DNA of 64,000 nt. It comes from Escarpia spicata (taxonomy: Eukaryota; Annelida; Polychaeta; Sabellida; Siboglinidae). Location of the stretch: assembly GCA_963995525.1 (NCBI GenBank), contig OZ023214.1, positions 47,077,016 to 47,141,015 on the forward strand, written 5' to 3'. Positions 47,224-59,650 of this stretch are shown here, piece after piece; position 1 is the stretch's first letter; every line of letters begins with the position of its first letter. Position numbers and translations under genes: made by a program. The notes under the pieces are model-generated. The model was not told the origin of the DNA. It saw only the letters and a list, made by a program, of their open reading frames with translations, and did no database searches.

Positions 47224-50200
47224 TTTCAGCTACAGCCGCCAAATAGTTCCTCTGGGTGAAAAGGGAGCCGAGCGTGTAAGTCTCCCCTGCTGGTACATAG
47301 CCTCTCCATAGACAAGACTCTAGCATAACCTCCTTGTGGTACACTGCGGATACCTGGCACCTTGCGGCCCCATGCAAATGTGTTAGGGATCTCGGAGCAG
47401 GTTGGAGCCCCAGAGGTGGGTGCGCTGGGCCCACCTAGGGTGAACATGTCCCGACATTCACTGTTCCAACCCACAACTATGGGTAAAGAGTGCCGGGAAG
47501 ATCAAGCTCATTGGCCATGCTAGGCAATTGATCTAGGGGAAGGGAAACCCAGACCAAAAACCTGGGCAGATGGAACTCGTAAATCTTGACAGACAGTCCC
47601 CCTAGGAGAAGGAAACTACCAAAAAGAAACCGCACTGGAGGTCAGCCATGGCAGCGCTGCAGTGGCTATCAAGTCCAAAGCAAATGGAATGGCAAGGATA
47701 CATATAGTCGATATAGTAACCGCGTCCGGGGCAGCCGACGCGCCACGCTTCCCGGCAGTGGTGAGAAATCAGCGAAATCCGGGTGGATCGTTCCACCGGC
47801 GGCGAACAAGATGCGAAGTCCGGCTAGGGAGTCTCAATGTGTGGACGATGGGGGTAAAAACACCGGAAGTGGTCAACATGATGGAAAGGAGGAGAATAGA
47901 AGTGTTGTGCGTGCAAGAAACCAAGTGGAAGGGAGACCGAGCGAGGACACTGGCAGGAGGGTATAAGATGCTGCATGCAGGAGGAGATGGAAAGAGCAAT
48001 AGTGTAGGCATCATAGTAACAGAGGAGATCAGTAGAGAAGTGGTGAGAGTAGAGAGATGGCAAGGGAGGATCATTGTTGCATGGATGATGGCGAGGAAGC
48101 AGCTGGTGTACATTATGTCAGTGTATGTACCTTAAACAGGAAGGGCAGAGTCAGAGAAAAGGGCCTTCAGGGAAGAGCTAGAGAGAATGATGGGAATGGT
48201 GAAAGTGCATGTGATGATGTGCGTAGCAGGTGATTTTAATGCACACTTGGGTACAGCGAAGACAGGAGAAGAGGATTCAGTTGGGGGATGTGGATGTGGC
48301 ACAAGGAACCGAGAGGATCGGGAGTTAGTAGAGTTGGTGATGCGAAATGGGCTGGCGATGGCGGGGTCATTTTTGCAAAAGAGGGAACGCCATAAGACAG
48401 AGCTGGACCTGCTGATAGTGAAGAAACAGCAAATGTGGCCAGTGAAGGACTGTAAGGTCATGGTGAACACGTGACTACGCAACACAAGCCTCTCGTTTTC
48501 ATTGTGCGTATGCAGAAGAGGAGGGAGACTAAAAGTGTGGAGCGAAAGACCATTAAGTGGTTGAAATTTCACGGGGACACAGCCAGAGCATATAGAGACA
48601 GGGTGACAACAGAGTATGAGAAATTGCGGCCAACAATAGGAACTGTGGAGACGAGTGGAAGCACTTTAAGGATGCTTTCATTGGATCAGCAGAGGAGCTT
48701 TGTGGCAGAACATCTGATAAGAGAGGAGCTTCCACGAAGAAAACAAATCAGACATGGTGGAGCAAAGAAGTAGCGAAAGCAATTGGAAAAAAGAGAGAGG
48801 TATGGAAAGAAATATAAGGGATCAAGGAGAATGGAGGACAACCGGGCATTGTCTTACAGCAGCTGGATGGACAGAAAAAGAAGGCACCTAGGAGAGCTGT
48901 GGATAAAGCAGAGAGAAATGGAAGAGGAGCTATACAGAAAGCTAGATGAGGACAGTGGAAAGAAGATGATCTATAAGACGGTTCGAAGGAGGGGTGAGGA
49001 CAGCAAAGATGTAAAAACTGGAACAGTGATTAAGGACAAGAATAAAAAGCTAGTTACGGACAAGAAAGATGTGCTGGGAAGAGTATTTCAAGACTCTGCT
49101 GAACCGACAAGTAAGCAAAGAACTAGATCTGCCAAGTGCAGTAGAGGGAGACGTAAAGGTGAAGGAGATTGTTGATGAAGAGGTAGAGAGAGCAATGAAG
49201 AAGATGAAGAAAGGACGGTCAACTGGTACGGATGGATGCTGGTGGTGGCCGAATGCATGGGAATATGGTGGACAAAAAGATTGTTGAATACATGCATGAC
49301 AGAGGGAAAGATCCCAGAGGAGTGGAGAACAGGGATAATAGTTCCGATATGGAAAAGAAAAGGAGATGTGTATGACCCAGGGAAATACAGAGGCATCACG
49401 TTGCTGATCCACATGCTGAAGATGTTGGAGAGAATCTTGGATGGAAGGATAAGAACAAAAGTGGAAGGAGAAATCGGAGAAGAACAACACGGCTTCAGAA
49501 GAGGAAGAGGTACAGTTGATGGAACGTTTGTGCTGAGACAGCTGATCGTAAAGAAGTTGGAGGGACAGGAGAGTATGGCTGTGGGTTTTATAGACCTGGA
49601 GAAAGCTTATGACATGGTAACGAGAAAGATGGCAATGGCGACACTGAGATGGATGGGGGTCCCAGAGACAGAGGTCAAGATGGTGGAAGGGATATATGAA
49701 GAAACGAAGGGCAGAATGGTGTATGGAATCTGGAAGAATTCAAAGTGAATTTTGGCTTGAGACAGGGGAGTGCCCTGAACCCACTACTGTATATTGCAGT
49801 GATGGAACTGATAAGTAGAAAGACCAGTACGAAATATATTCTCCTGTGTGCAGACGATCTAGCGGTGGTAGCAGACGGGGAAACGGATTTACAGGAACAA
49901 CTGATAAAGTGGAAGGATATCTTCAGCAAACACGAAGTGAAAGTGAATCTGGAGAAGACAGAGGTGCTGTGGGTTGGGAAAGAAAGCAGCAAAGAACTGG
50001 AAATACACCTGGAGGGAAAGAAACTAATACAAAGAGACAGTTTTGTATACCTGGGCGAAGCGGTATGTGGAGTTGGCTCTTCAGAGACAGAAATTCGCAG
50101 GAGAATACAAGCAGGGGCGAAAGCATGGAGGAAAGTAGAAGGTGTGATGGGAGACAGGCACGTGTCGCGAAAACTCAAGGGAAAGGAACTATGCGCATGT

Positions 50201-50700
50201 GTGACACCAGCCTACCTGTATGGCCTAGAGACTAAAGCAATGACAGAGAAACAACAGGAGAGGGTACAAGTGTGCGAAAACAACTGGGTTAGGAGAATTA
50301 CGGGGGTAACGAGAACAGATAAGCGAAGAGTGGGAGAGCTGAGGGAGGATGTTGGTATGAAAGAAAGTTTCAAGAAGCAGTTGGTGAGAAGTCGGTTGAA
50401 CTTGGCAGGACATGTGGTGCGAATGGGAGAAGAACGGATGGCAATGAGAACAGATGCCCGGAGAGTGGAGGGAAAAAGACGACGAGGGCGACTGGGACTG
50501 AGTTGGGAGGATTGCGTGAAGAGAGACCTGGAGGGATGGAAAGGGGAATGGAGGAAAAGAGCAAAAGACCGAGGAGAATGGAGAAGGGTGGTAGAGAAAG
50601 TAGTGCAAGTGCAATGAGGAGGAAGAGAAAGAAAATGTCGACGTATCCAAGCCAGCCTCACCCCTGAAGACAGGGAACGACGAGGAGAACAACAACGGTA
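47224..50700 (+). mobile_element. Near-full-length but decayed RTE-type LINE
   Basis: An endonuclease begins near 47815 (LGSLNVWTMGVKTPEVV, then VLCVQETKWKGD, CVAGDFNAHLG, HKTELDLLI). The linker is broken by a stop at 48133 and by frame changes near 48474, 48775 and 49170. The reverse transcriptase follows: GIIVPIWKRKGDVYDPGKYR, EEQHGFRRGRGTVD, FIDLEKAYDMVTR, a frame change at 49745, FGLRQGSALNPLLYI, ILLCADDLAVVAD and FVYLGEAVCG, ending with WVRRITGVTR and SWEDCVKRDLEGW at 50617. G-rich on the plus strand, unlike its AT-rich surroundings. The 5' limit is a guess. It separates the two ML genes, so it probably inserted after their duplication. Confidence 0.8.
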
Positions 50701-51795
50701 GATCCTTATTGGTCGTTATATCGTGTATAAGAAAGTTGCACAGACTGTCACGCAAACAAAATCAGTCCACGTTTAGTGCCATAACTGGTTTGCCCCGGAT
50801 AAAACTTCCGGTCGGTTGAAACAGTTTCGACCGGCCAATTTTTTTTCGGCCAACGTCCAGCTGGATTAACTTTACCTTTACATACTAACTTGAAATAGGT
50901 CTGAACCATCGTTACAAAAAGGATTGACCAAATATTAAATGTATATAAATATTTAGCTGTCTTCATATTCGAAATACATACATCGATACGCTAACTTATG
51001 GAGTACTGAAGTGCATTTCATCCTAGGCACCGAGGTCCACTCGCTTTTTTCCATACACATTCAACCACTGATCTACCAACTGGTGATTTATTCCATAAAA
51101 AACATTGATAGATGTTTTGAGTTATTTACATAGTGTTGTATTCCTGTGTTAAATTATTTGCTGACTAAATTTCTGGCTATCAAAATGTAGTAACTGTAAT
51201 CTTTGGAAGACATCGTTGGTTCGTCGACACAGATCATTCCGCCAAAATTTGAGCCGCATCATATGACATCAGTGCGTGATCAAGATCCGCTGTAGACGGG
51301 TCGAAATATCGCATGTTTCCACTATAGCTCCAATGTAAATTTAATTCTTGCTTTTACAACGTATAATTTTTTTTTTCAATTCAATGTTGAATAGTTTGAT
51401 GTTACGTCTAAACAGTAAAGTTATGTCATAATTTTGCAATGCTTGTTTCTAATTCTTTGCGGTTTGTCTGAATATTAAACATTATTGTACAAATATTTGA
51501 TGTCATTATTTATTTGTCTGTTTTTAATTATCTACTGATTATGTTGGAGTGATGCAGGTTCCCCATTATATAGTATAATTCCCCACTTGTCTTGTAAATA
51601 ACTATGTTACTAATATGTATGGAATAAACACATACGTATATATATATAAATATATATATACAAACCATCTTGTCCAATTCTTGATATTTTTAAACGCATT
51701 CACCATCCAACATATACAAACATTACGCAAATTTAAACAGTTCATTGATTGGCCAACCACAGTTAGCATTGATAAACAAGAAAACATTTAATTAT

Positions 51796-53897
51796 ATGAC
51801 GACGGCCAGAGTCACAAACTTCGTCTGTTTGGCCGTTTTCATGTTACCCGCCAGTTACAATCACTTGTGGTGTGCGGGTGGCGCCACCAAGAGGAAATAC
51901 TTCGCATTAAAAACAAACTATCCGGTTCACTGCACACGTATCCAAGCACTAGTTCATTAGGCGGGCGCTGTCTCGAAACTATTAAGTTTAACGAGGTAAG
52001 TCATGCAACTAGACAAACCACAAATGTCGACGTAGATGACTTAAGATACAGGGATATATGTGACGCTCAATTCAAGTACTGGAAGTAGGGAAATATTGTT
52101 ATATGACGGAGGGTTTTTCAACGAGGATAGGTCCTATGTAGTGGAGGTGCATACGTTATGCTTGTTGTTAATTCCCGTTGCTTCGAAGAACGAGAATACC
52201 ATTTGAACGCAGCATGGTGTATAAAATAAAGCATGACATATATGCTATGCATATTATCAAAAATTGATAAGCGAGCGAAAAATGAACAACTCAGAGCACG
52301 TCCAAAACATGAAATTCTACGGTCGCTAGCATCCTCACGGCTCGTCCTGTCCCGGCGATCTTGGTATCATTTGAAAGGATGCACTTTTGTTATTCTAGCG
52401 TCATCTAGATTTCCCGGTAACCGTTTAAAGAACACCGATAAACGGACCTACAATCACGCAATTTTCGGTGTTCTGTACGGTTCCGAACGATGTTGGCGGC
52501 GGGTACTCAGTACATTAATCTTCTGATTGCGTCGCTGTTTTCCTAATTTGCATAGGTTCAGACATGCGCACTTCACCATTTCTTGATTTCATGTTATAAG
52601 CTCCACCCACTTTTAGACCGCTGCGATATTGATGTGCTTTGATCGAAGCGAAACCGATATATATCTACGTCGGCGTGACGTCACAATAACGTACGCCACC
52701 CAACGGGTCTAAATTTGTCGCGTTGGTTGGTTGATATACGTGATTGTGACGTCACGCCTATGTCATTTTAGCAGCCGTTTGAAAGTGGGTGGAGCTTATA
52801 CCATGAAATCAGATAGTGGTGCCTCAATCGGTAGATTGGTGAACTGTGTCGACGAAACAACATGGTTCGCAGTGTCTAAGACACCGGAACGGGCCCGGTT
52901 GTAGGTCCATTTTTAGTTAATTTTAGGATTGATTATCAGGAAACCATTTATATGTTTGAATAGCAAAAAGCTTAAACTTCCAAACAACATCAATATGGTT
53001 GGGATCCGACGAATCGTAATGGTACTAGCAGTCGTTCAAAAAGCGTTTTTGGAACGTGTTTGACAGTTGTTCATTTTTCGCTCGCTTATCTATTTTTGAT
53101 ATTATTATAGTTTATTTCGTACGTAATAATCGAAACGTTGACCTTTTAATCGCGTACTATGCACCAAGATCTTTACAAGGAAGTATTTGGTCGTCGAAAG
53201 AGGAAGTGCCATATTTCTGACTAACGCATGCTACAGTTGACATTTGATCTTATTATGAGCACATGGTGCATGTCCCAGCATGTCGGTCAGCCTGTCATTA
53301 GAATGGATCAACCAGAATACGTCTAAGTAGAAAGTTGGTTATATGTCGCCCGGCTAATTGCTTTCGTAAGTGCGTTATATATGTTATATGTATTAATAGC
53401 ATATCTAGATGTATGTACGTTAAAAACAACAAAGGTGTGATATATATACACAATACACTAATTGCAATTCACACAGCGCGGCCGTAGTTAAACCAGCCCT
53501 GCATTAACATTATTAGGCTAATCGATTCAAAAGCCATGACATGACGCTGCAAAGATTAGCTGTATGAAATCCGACCTAGATGTATGTACGTTAAAACAAC
53601 TAGGTCGAATTTCATACAGCTAATCTTTGCAGCGTCATGTCATGGCTTTTGAGCCAGAATATCGATTAACCTAATAGTGTTAATGCAGGGCTGGTTTAAC
53701 TACGGCCGCGTTGTGTGAATTGCGTTTAGTTGTTTGTGTATATATGTCACACATTTATTACTCACTTCAATTCAGTGACGATAGAAAATCCCTAGAGTTA
53801 TAAATATGCAACACGGAGCGTTGATTGTATCTTCCAACATGAAACCAATGCATTTTTTTAATTTATAATCTCAAATGGCGTATCGTGTGTGTGTGTT

Positions 53898-53977
<80 letters not shown>

Positions 53978-56900
53978 TGTGTGTTTGTGTGTGTTTGTGT
54001 GTGTGTGTTTGTGTGTTTGTGTGTTTGTGTGTTTGTGTGTGCGTGTGTGCGTGTGTGCGTGTGTGCGTGTGTGCGTGTGTGCGTGTGTGCGTGTGTGCGT
54101 GTGTGCGTGTGTGCGTGCGTGTGTGCGTGTGTGTGTGGTTCTGTGTGCGTGCATGCGCGTGTGCGAGCGTGTGCTTGTTAGTATTAAAAATAATTGCTCA
54201 GGTCCTGATAGATAATGATTATCGCTCAAATATAAACTGACCAGAAACGACCGACTGTTGACTAATGTTTCATTTTCAGATTGGACAGCCGACATTGATA
54301 AAATTGCCATCAAAATACCATGAACTCTTGGTATATTAAATAAGTTAAAACACTTCTTATCTGGATGTGCTTTAACGATAATGTACAGATCGTTAATTGC
54401 GCCACATTTAAATTATAATTTGTTATTGTGGGTCTTTTATTCAAACACATTTTCCAAACTGCAGAAAAAGGCGATACAAATTATAACCCTTAGCGAATAT
54501 AATTCCCATACAGAACCTCTAATGAAATCACTAAACTTATTGAAAGTCGACGACATTTTCACGCAAAAATGTTTGATATTTTATCATAAATTTGTGAATT
54601 GTAGCGTTCCTTCTTACTGTAAATCTATAATTTTCACAAAATACCACACGCCATGGCCACCACACAAGGCAAAGTCATTACATCTCTATTCCGTAAGGCC
54701 ATACCTCCCGAGCTAGAAAGTGTATAATATACTACCTGCCAACTCTACTCAGAAACATGCCACCTAGAATTACGGAAAAAGTAAATACTCATAGTCTTCA
54801 TGGTTTCTCTTTATATCTGAAGAAATATCTTTTGGATCAATACCAGGAGACTGGCACAATTGTTAATTGCTATATATGTAGGCAACACAATAAAGTGTAA
54901 TTTTTTAAGTGAAAATTGTTATTATATAATAAGCAGCCTACATGCTTGTATTTGCATAAATTGGTTCGAAACCACTATTATTTTTAATGTTATCCTCTTT
55001 TTACTAATAGGCCGATTTCCGTGTGTATTCCCGAACCAGAGCAATCCTGGTTATGAAGATCTAACCTGCCTCCGTTTATACTAACCTTTTAGTAGCTGTG
55101 TGGTGTCTCGTCTTTCATAATGTATGAAGCAATTGCGACTAAAAGCAAACAATGTTTTAGTCTAAACCGAGCACGGTATTCTGTTCTCCAATGAAGTGTT
55201 TTCCTATGAAATGAAACAGCCATTGATAAATCACATGTAGCCTCATCATTATTGTGCTGGATTATGGCGACCTTGTGTATATTCTACCGAATCGTTTCAC
55301 ATTTTTACGGTGTGCACCACAGTGGGAGAATACGGATATGAATGGCATAAAAGTAGTCTACTTAATAATCATTTACTATGTTAAATTGACTAATTGCAGT
55401 AAATATTACTTTTCCGTGCGTGGCTCTCACGCTAGCGGCTTTTGAACCTTAATGAGAGTCTCCAGACATAGACTAACTATTGGAAATTTTGTGTTGCATT
55501 GTGTGCTTTTGTTTGTTTATTGTCGAATAAATTGTTCCAATTCCAATTTGTCTACATTAAATGGAGGCAATGTGATTGTTATTATCATAAAATCATGTAT
55601 GAACCGTTTCTACTATAATTACGGACATATAAAATATGTTTACCGATGCAGAACCAACTTCAGAAATTCAGTGTTTACGAAAATCGCCACGCTGCACTTA
55701 TATCCGCGAAGAGCGAGGTTGGATAATTCCAGAAAAAAACCAGAAAGGCGACCACCAAATCGGCGACAGCCTTTGACTAAAACGGTGACAAGCAGTGAAC
55801 AAATGTCAGCTGCTAACAAGAGATGATATGAGATGTGTTACCACACTTGATGGTTTTGCTGGTGTTGAATCTTTGTAGTTGGTTGTACACAACTGTTAAC
55901 ATAAATTAACAAAACTGGATAGACTATAGAGGGACAGTCGGGGAGGCGGGCAGTCTGACGGGTGGAATATGATTGACGGGAGACCAATAAAAGAAAAGGT
56001 GTGCGCGCTTGCGCAGGTCTACGTGTGCGAACCGGATGTGCGTCAGTTAATATGTTTGATTTACGTTTTACTTCCTATAAAGTTGCAATATTAGCGTTGG
56101 CCTTTAAGTTAACAATATGTGGGGGTCTTTTTTAGTCGGATCGCGGCAGAATTTCACGCTTGAGTTTTGCCCAAATATCATCACATTTGGAAAGCCGCTG
56201 AAGCTGTCGTTTTCTATCACTCCGCGTACGTATCAATGTTACATTCCTTGGGCAAGATTAGTACACATAACATCATAATCATTCACTGCATGGTCGTCGA
56301 AAATTAAACGTAGATCTATCACGTGATACTACTGTTGCACACTGACGTTGAATCTCACACAACTTTAACATAATTGAATATTACTGTAATTGAATATAAC
56401 TTAATAACCATTGCAGGTCTCCAGATCATTAGTATTAATATTGCATATGGTTTTATTAAAACTGAGATCAATATAAAATGGATGATTCTTGTTATGTCTC
56501 CGTGCATGCAGGGGCGACACTGAAGGAGGGGAAGATATGCTATACCGTGAACGTGGATCAGACAATGGATACCGAGCCCATTCTTAAGGAGTGCAAGTCA
56601 CTTCACTGTGACCGCATTGACAAGTTATTTCCCATGATGTGCCCGTTCCGCAAAGGCGGTAAGTATGAATCGTTTTCTATAACGAACGGTTTGTCAGTTG
56701 GCAGGGCAAAGAATAGGTGAAACATTTAACAAGGGTCTTGTAAGAACGACCACACGCACATATTGCATGACACGCAGGGGTGTCGCTGGGTATCCATTAT
56801 TTTAGTTTTTTTTTATGTATTTACGTTTTCAGCATTTCATATTATGTGTCATCATCACGTGTAGCTAAACGTAGCTATTTTGTTTTCTCAAATTATTTAA

Positions 56901-58170
56901 ATTTGAAGAAAACATAGAACTGTGTTTAGCGCCATTGGATACTTTAAACAAACTTATTTTTATTTCAAATTATCCAAACAAACATACTTCTTCCTCTCTC
57001 TCTGTTCTCCAGTCCTCCGCACCCATCTGCATTCCAATTCCCCCGCCCTCGCTTCTCCTCTTTCCATCCCTCCCTCCCTCCCTCCCTCCCTCCCTCCCTC
57101 CCTCCCTCCCTCCCTCCCTCCCTCCCTCCCTCCCTCCCTCCCTCCCTCCCTCCCTCCCTCCCTCCCTCCCTCCCTCCCTCCCTCCCTCCCTCCCTCCCTC
57201 CCTCCCTCCCTCCCTCCCTCCCTCGCTCCCTCCCTCCCTCCCTCCCTCCCTCGCTCCCTCCCTCCCTCCCTCTCTCCCTCCCTCCCTCCCTCCCTCTCTC
57301 ACTCCCTCCCTCCCTACCTACCTATCTCCCTCCCTACTTTCTTGCCTGCCTCCATCGCTCCGTCGCTACGTCCGTCCGTCCGTCCGTCCGTCCGTTCGTC
57401 CGTCTCTCTCTCTCTCTTTCTTTCCGTGCTTCCTCTCCACTCTCATCCCCCATCTCTCTTACATTCAATCGTATATCATTTGCAGTAACTGCACAAGGCA
57501 CCGAAGCTCTTGATCTGAGAGAATTTGCTCCCTACGTTCCTCCGGGAAGTTTTTTATAATATTAAAAACGTATCCAAAAGCTACGTTACCACATACAGTG
57601 CTTGCCACCACTGAGGAGATAATTTAATGTCGACGCCTTCAGCTTACTGTAACCTAAATCTGAGCACATCCCAAAGGTCTAGGGGAGGGGCAAGGTAACG
57701 GGGCCCATTCAAAAATGGTCTGGGAGCCCGACAAATTCTAAAAGTCTAGGGGGCACTTGTCTCACCGGATCCGCCTGTGGTAACTGGCATAACCCAATAA
57801 TATTAATGGTCACGCGTGTTTGTCAATTAACCCCGCGAATGGAGCTACGGAGAGAACAAATATTTGACATGTGTTAACAACATTCTTGATTAACAATTAC
57901 TACTCCAATTTACAGAGTACGAAACGCACATCCTTGGAGCATGTCTAATGGAGCATTACAGAAACGAAAACATATTTAAATATGCAATTTGTTTACATAT
58001 TGACCGTAGGCGTCCATTTTGTAGGAACGTTGTAAACCATTTCTGTTCGACAGGGGAAGTACAAAGCGCGAGTGGAAGTCATTGGTACGGCGGGAGAGAA
58101 AGTCTTTTGCATAGAACTGCATTTTCAAGTAGCTGCCACTCCAGACAGTGACGAATATGACTACAACTAA
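51796..58170 (+). CDS. Secreted ML-domain protein, GM2 activator-like (copy 2)
   Basis: Exons 51796-51937, 56136-56225, 56512-56658, 57486-57535 and 58054-58170 (TAA) give about 181 residues. Exon phases equal those of copy 1, and exon 2 has the same length (90 bp). Exon 1 supplies a signal peptide (VTNFVCLAVFMLPAS) and a Cys just before the junction, as in copy 1; it is 4.2 kb away and its donor (GTATCC) is weak, so it is the least sure part. Shared with copy 1: GSRQNFTLEF including the glycosylation site, the C-x5-C pair ECKSLHC followed 11 residues later by CPFRKG, and GKYKARVEV with a late Cys. The donor of exon 4 is weak (TAC|GTTCCT); without it the frame stops at 57560. The C-terminus SDEYDYN is acidic and unlike copy 1. 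Function inferred as lipid binding outside cells or in lysosomes. Confidence 0.68.
52256..53100. mobile_element. Foldback (MITE-like) element, 845 bp
   Basis: Terminal inverted repeats: atcaaaaattgataagcgag at 52256 and its near reverse complement ending at 53100. Inverted-repeat character continues inward (gctccaccca at about 52601 against gtgggtggagc at about 52786) to the middle. No coding capacity. Two TGACGTCA palindromes lie in the two arms at 52676-52683 and 52747-52754. It is located in intron 1 of ML gene 2; a partial copy is in intron 4 of ML gene 1. Confidence 0.85.
53405..53752. repeat. Large near-perfect hairpin
   Basis: The left arm (53435-53579) and right arm (53600-53752) are reverse complements with few mismatches (shared core gcggccgtagttaaaccagc in one sense). 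They are separated by about 20 bp. The word ctagatgtatgtacgttaaa occurs both to the left of the left arm (53405) and in the loop (53577), so the left arm is bracketed by direct repeats. Confidence 0.9.
53886..54170. repeat. (GT)n with (GTGTGTGC)n
   Basis: About 90 bp of nearly pure GT, then gtgtgttt and gtgtgtgc octamers, in intron 1 of ML gene 2. Confidence 0.97.
54290..54860 (+). mobile_element. LINE C-terminal fragment
   Basis: The frame 54381-54716 reads MYRSLIAPHLNYNLLLWVF and LQKKAIQIITLSEYNSHTEP, the post-catalytic part of a LINE reverse transcriptase (L-x-P-x-LxY ... LQKKAIR-type block). The upstream catalytic part is absent. The following sequence to about 54860 contains the usual C-terminal tail out of frame. 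Confidence 0.7.
54861..56135. other. ML gene 2 intron 1, remainder
   Basis: AT-rich sequence with short frames only. No alternative first exon with a signal peptide and phase-1 donor was obvious to me here. Confidence 0.35.
57066..57345. repeat. (CCCT)n microsatellite in intron 3
   Basis: About 270 bp of ccct units with a few cgct, tctc interruptions, followed by a (CGTC)n tract at 57361-57404. It lies in intron 3 of ML gene 2, the same intron that holds the octamer array in ML gene 1. Confidence 0.97.
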
Positions 58171-58312
58171 AGACACCGGTTTATATGCTGTACATTTTCC
58201 ACACATGACATAGCAATTGTGTTAAGTCGAAGACTTTTGTGTTTTGTACTTTTTAGAGATCGTTGGTTGTACCATTTTGTGGTTTTATACTAATTAATAG
58301 AGGAAAGGAAGT

Positions 58313-58318
58313 AATAAA
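58313..58318 (+). terminator. Poly(A) signal of ML gene 2
   Basis: AATAAA 143 bp after the stop codon, followed by GT-rich sequence (gtatacgtatatgtaaatgtgtgtg), a good cleavage-site context. Confidence 0.65.
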
Positions 58319-58403
58319 TGTATACGTATATGTAAATGTGTGTGTTTTTATTGGGTAAATATGCGTAGCCATCTCTTAGTTATTTGAATGAAGAAGTTTG
58401 TGG

Positions 58404-58790
58404 AGCGCATCGGCACAGTGACTAGAACATTGGCGCAGTGACTAGAACATTGGCGCAGTGACTAGAACATCGGCGCAGGGACTATAACATTGGAGCAGTC
58501 ACTAGAACATGGACTCTCTATTGAAATACCCTGGGTTCGAATCATGTGCTGCCATGTCGACTATTGGGCTAGGTTGATCAGTTCACTAGGTTGTATGAAC
58601 GTGTACCTGTCTATAAACAGTGGAGGATATTTGTGAAAGAAATGTTGCTGCGCGTTAATTGCAGCGTGACTGGATGCGTCCCAGATAAGTCGAGATGATG
58701 TTTCATTGAATAGTTCTGCCAGGGAATGAATTGTGTAAATCGCTTTGATCATTCCTTAGGTCTGGATACTGCGTTTCGGTATCTGTATAT
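58404..58790 (+). mobile_element. tRNA-derived SINE with repeated 5' unit
   Basis: Body matches the SINE at 59651-59970 along its whole length. A B-box (ggttcgaatc) lies at 58534-58543. Upstream, the 20-bp unit cagtgactagaacattggcg occurs five times at exact 20-bp steps (58416, 58436, 58456, 58476, 58496); it resembles the A-box part of the tRNA-like head seen in the other copy. The 3' end is ctggatactgcg near 58785. Confidence 0.75.
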
Positions 58791-59289
58791 TCATACTGCC
58801 AAAATGTCCACACACCACGCCAGTGCGCATGGTGACTCGTATGATTTCAAGTTTCAGATGTTTGATGAGCTTACTCTGAAACGAATTAAGTTATTTACAA
58901 GATTCAATGTTTGAAGGTAGATAATTCCAGTCTTTTATTGTGGTTGGGGAAACAACTATTTCCAACTATGTTTTGTTGTGTGCCTGATTTGTCGGACCTG
59001 ACTATCGTGTTTGCGTGAGCTTCGAGTATTGCGGTTGATATATTGTTCAAGGGGGATATCTTTAAGCTTTATAAGCGTTATATAAGAACTTACCTGTTTA
59101 AGAAGAACTGCACTATATGAATGAAATTAAATGTAATCACTACTGTACTAGAAGTTAGGTCTATATTAAATTGTAGCGCATATATATGGCGAGAACTTGT
59201 GCGAGTCTTATGTACCAAGCAGCACGGAGAGGATTAGTCAGTAAATAAGCCTCATCGACATGCACATACATATCGGCTATTTAAGCCTT

Positions 59290-59291
59290 TA

Positions 59292-59322
<31 letters not shown>

Positions 59323-59360
59323 TGTGTGCGTGCGTGTGTGCGTGCGTGCGTGCGTGTGTG
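59290..59360. repeat. (GTGC)n microsatellite
   Basis: Units of gtgc and gtgt over about 70 bp. The rest of 58791-59650 shows nothing I recognise. Confidence 0.93.
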
Positions 59361-59650
59361 AATGTGTCTGTGTTTGTGTGTGTTGTGTGTAATATTAATA
59401 TCAAGTGTGTTATATGAATATTTTATATTGTATCATTAATGTATTATCTACCAAGTATTGAACGGATATGATACGTAAACAGTTATATATTACATTGATG
59501 TACAGCACAATTATGTTGAGATTTTTTGGATTTTCATGGAACGTGGAATTCTGTTCAAGAGGAACCTTCATTGATACTAGAACCACTCTGTTGTATTATT
59601 GTTATTGTGTCGCACTCCTCCGACTTGACACAACCAGAATACCACACACT

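Noticed and set aside
48132..50755. Long Ser/Pro/Phe-rich minus-strand frames
   Set aside because: They are antisense to the purine-rich RTE-type LINE coding strand.
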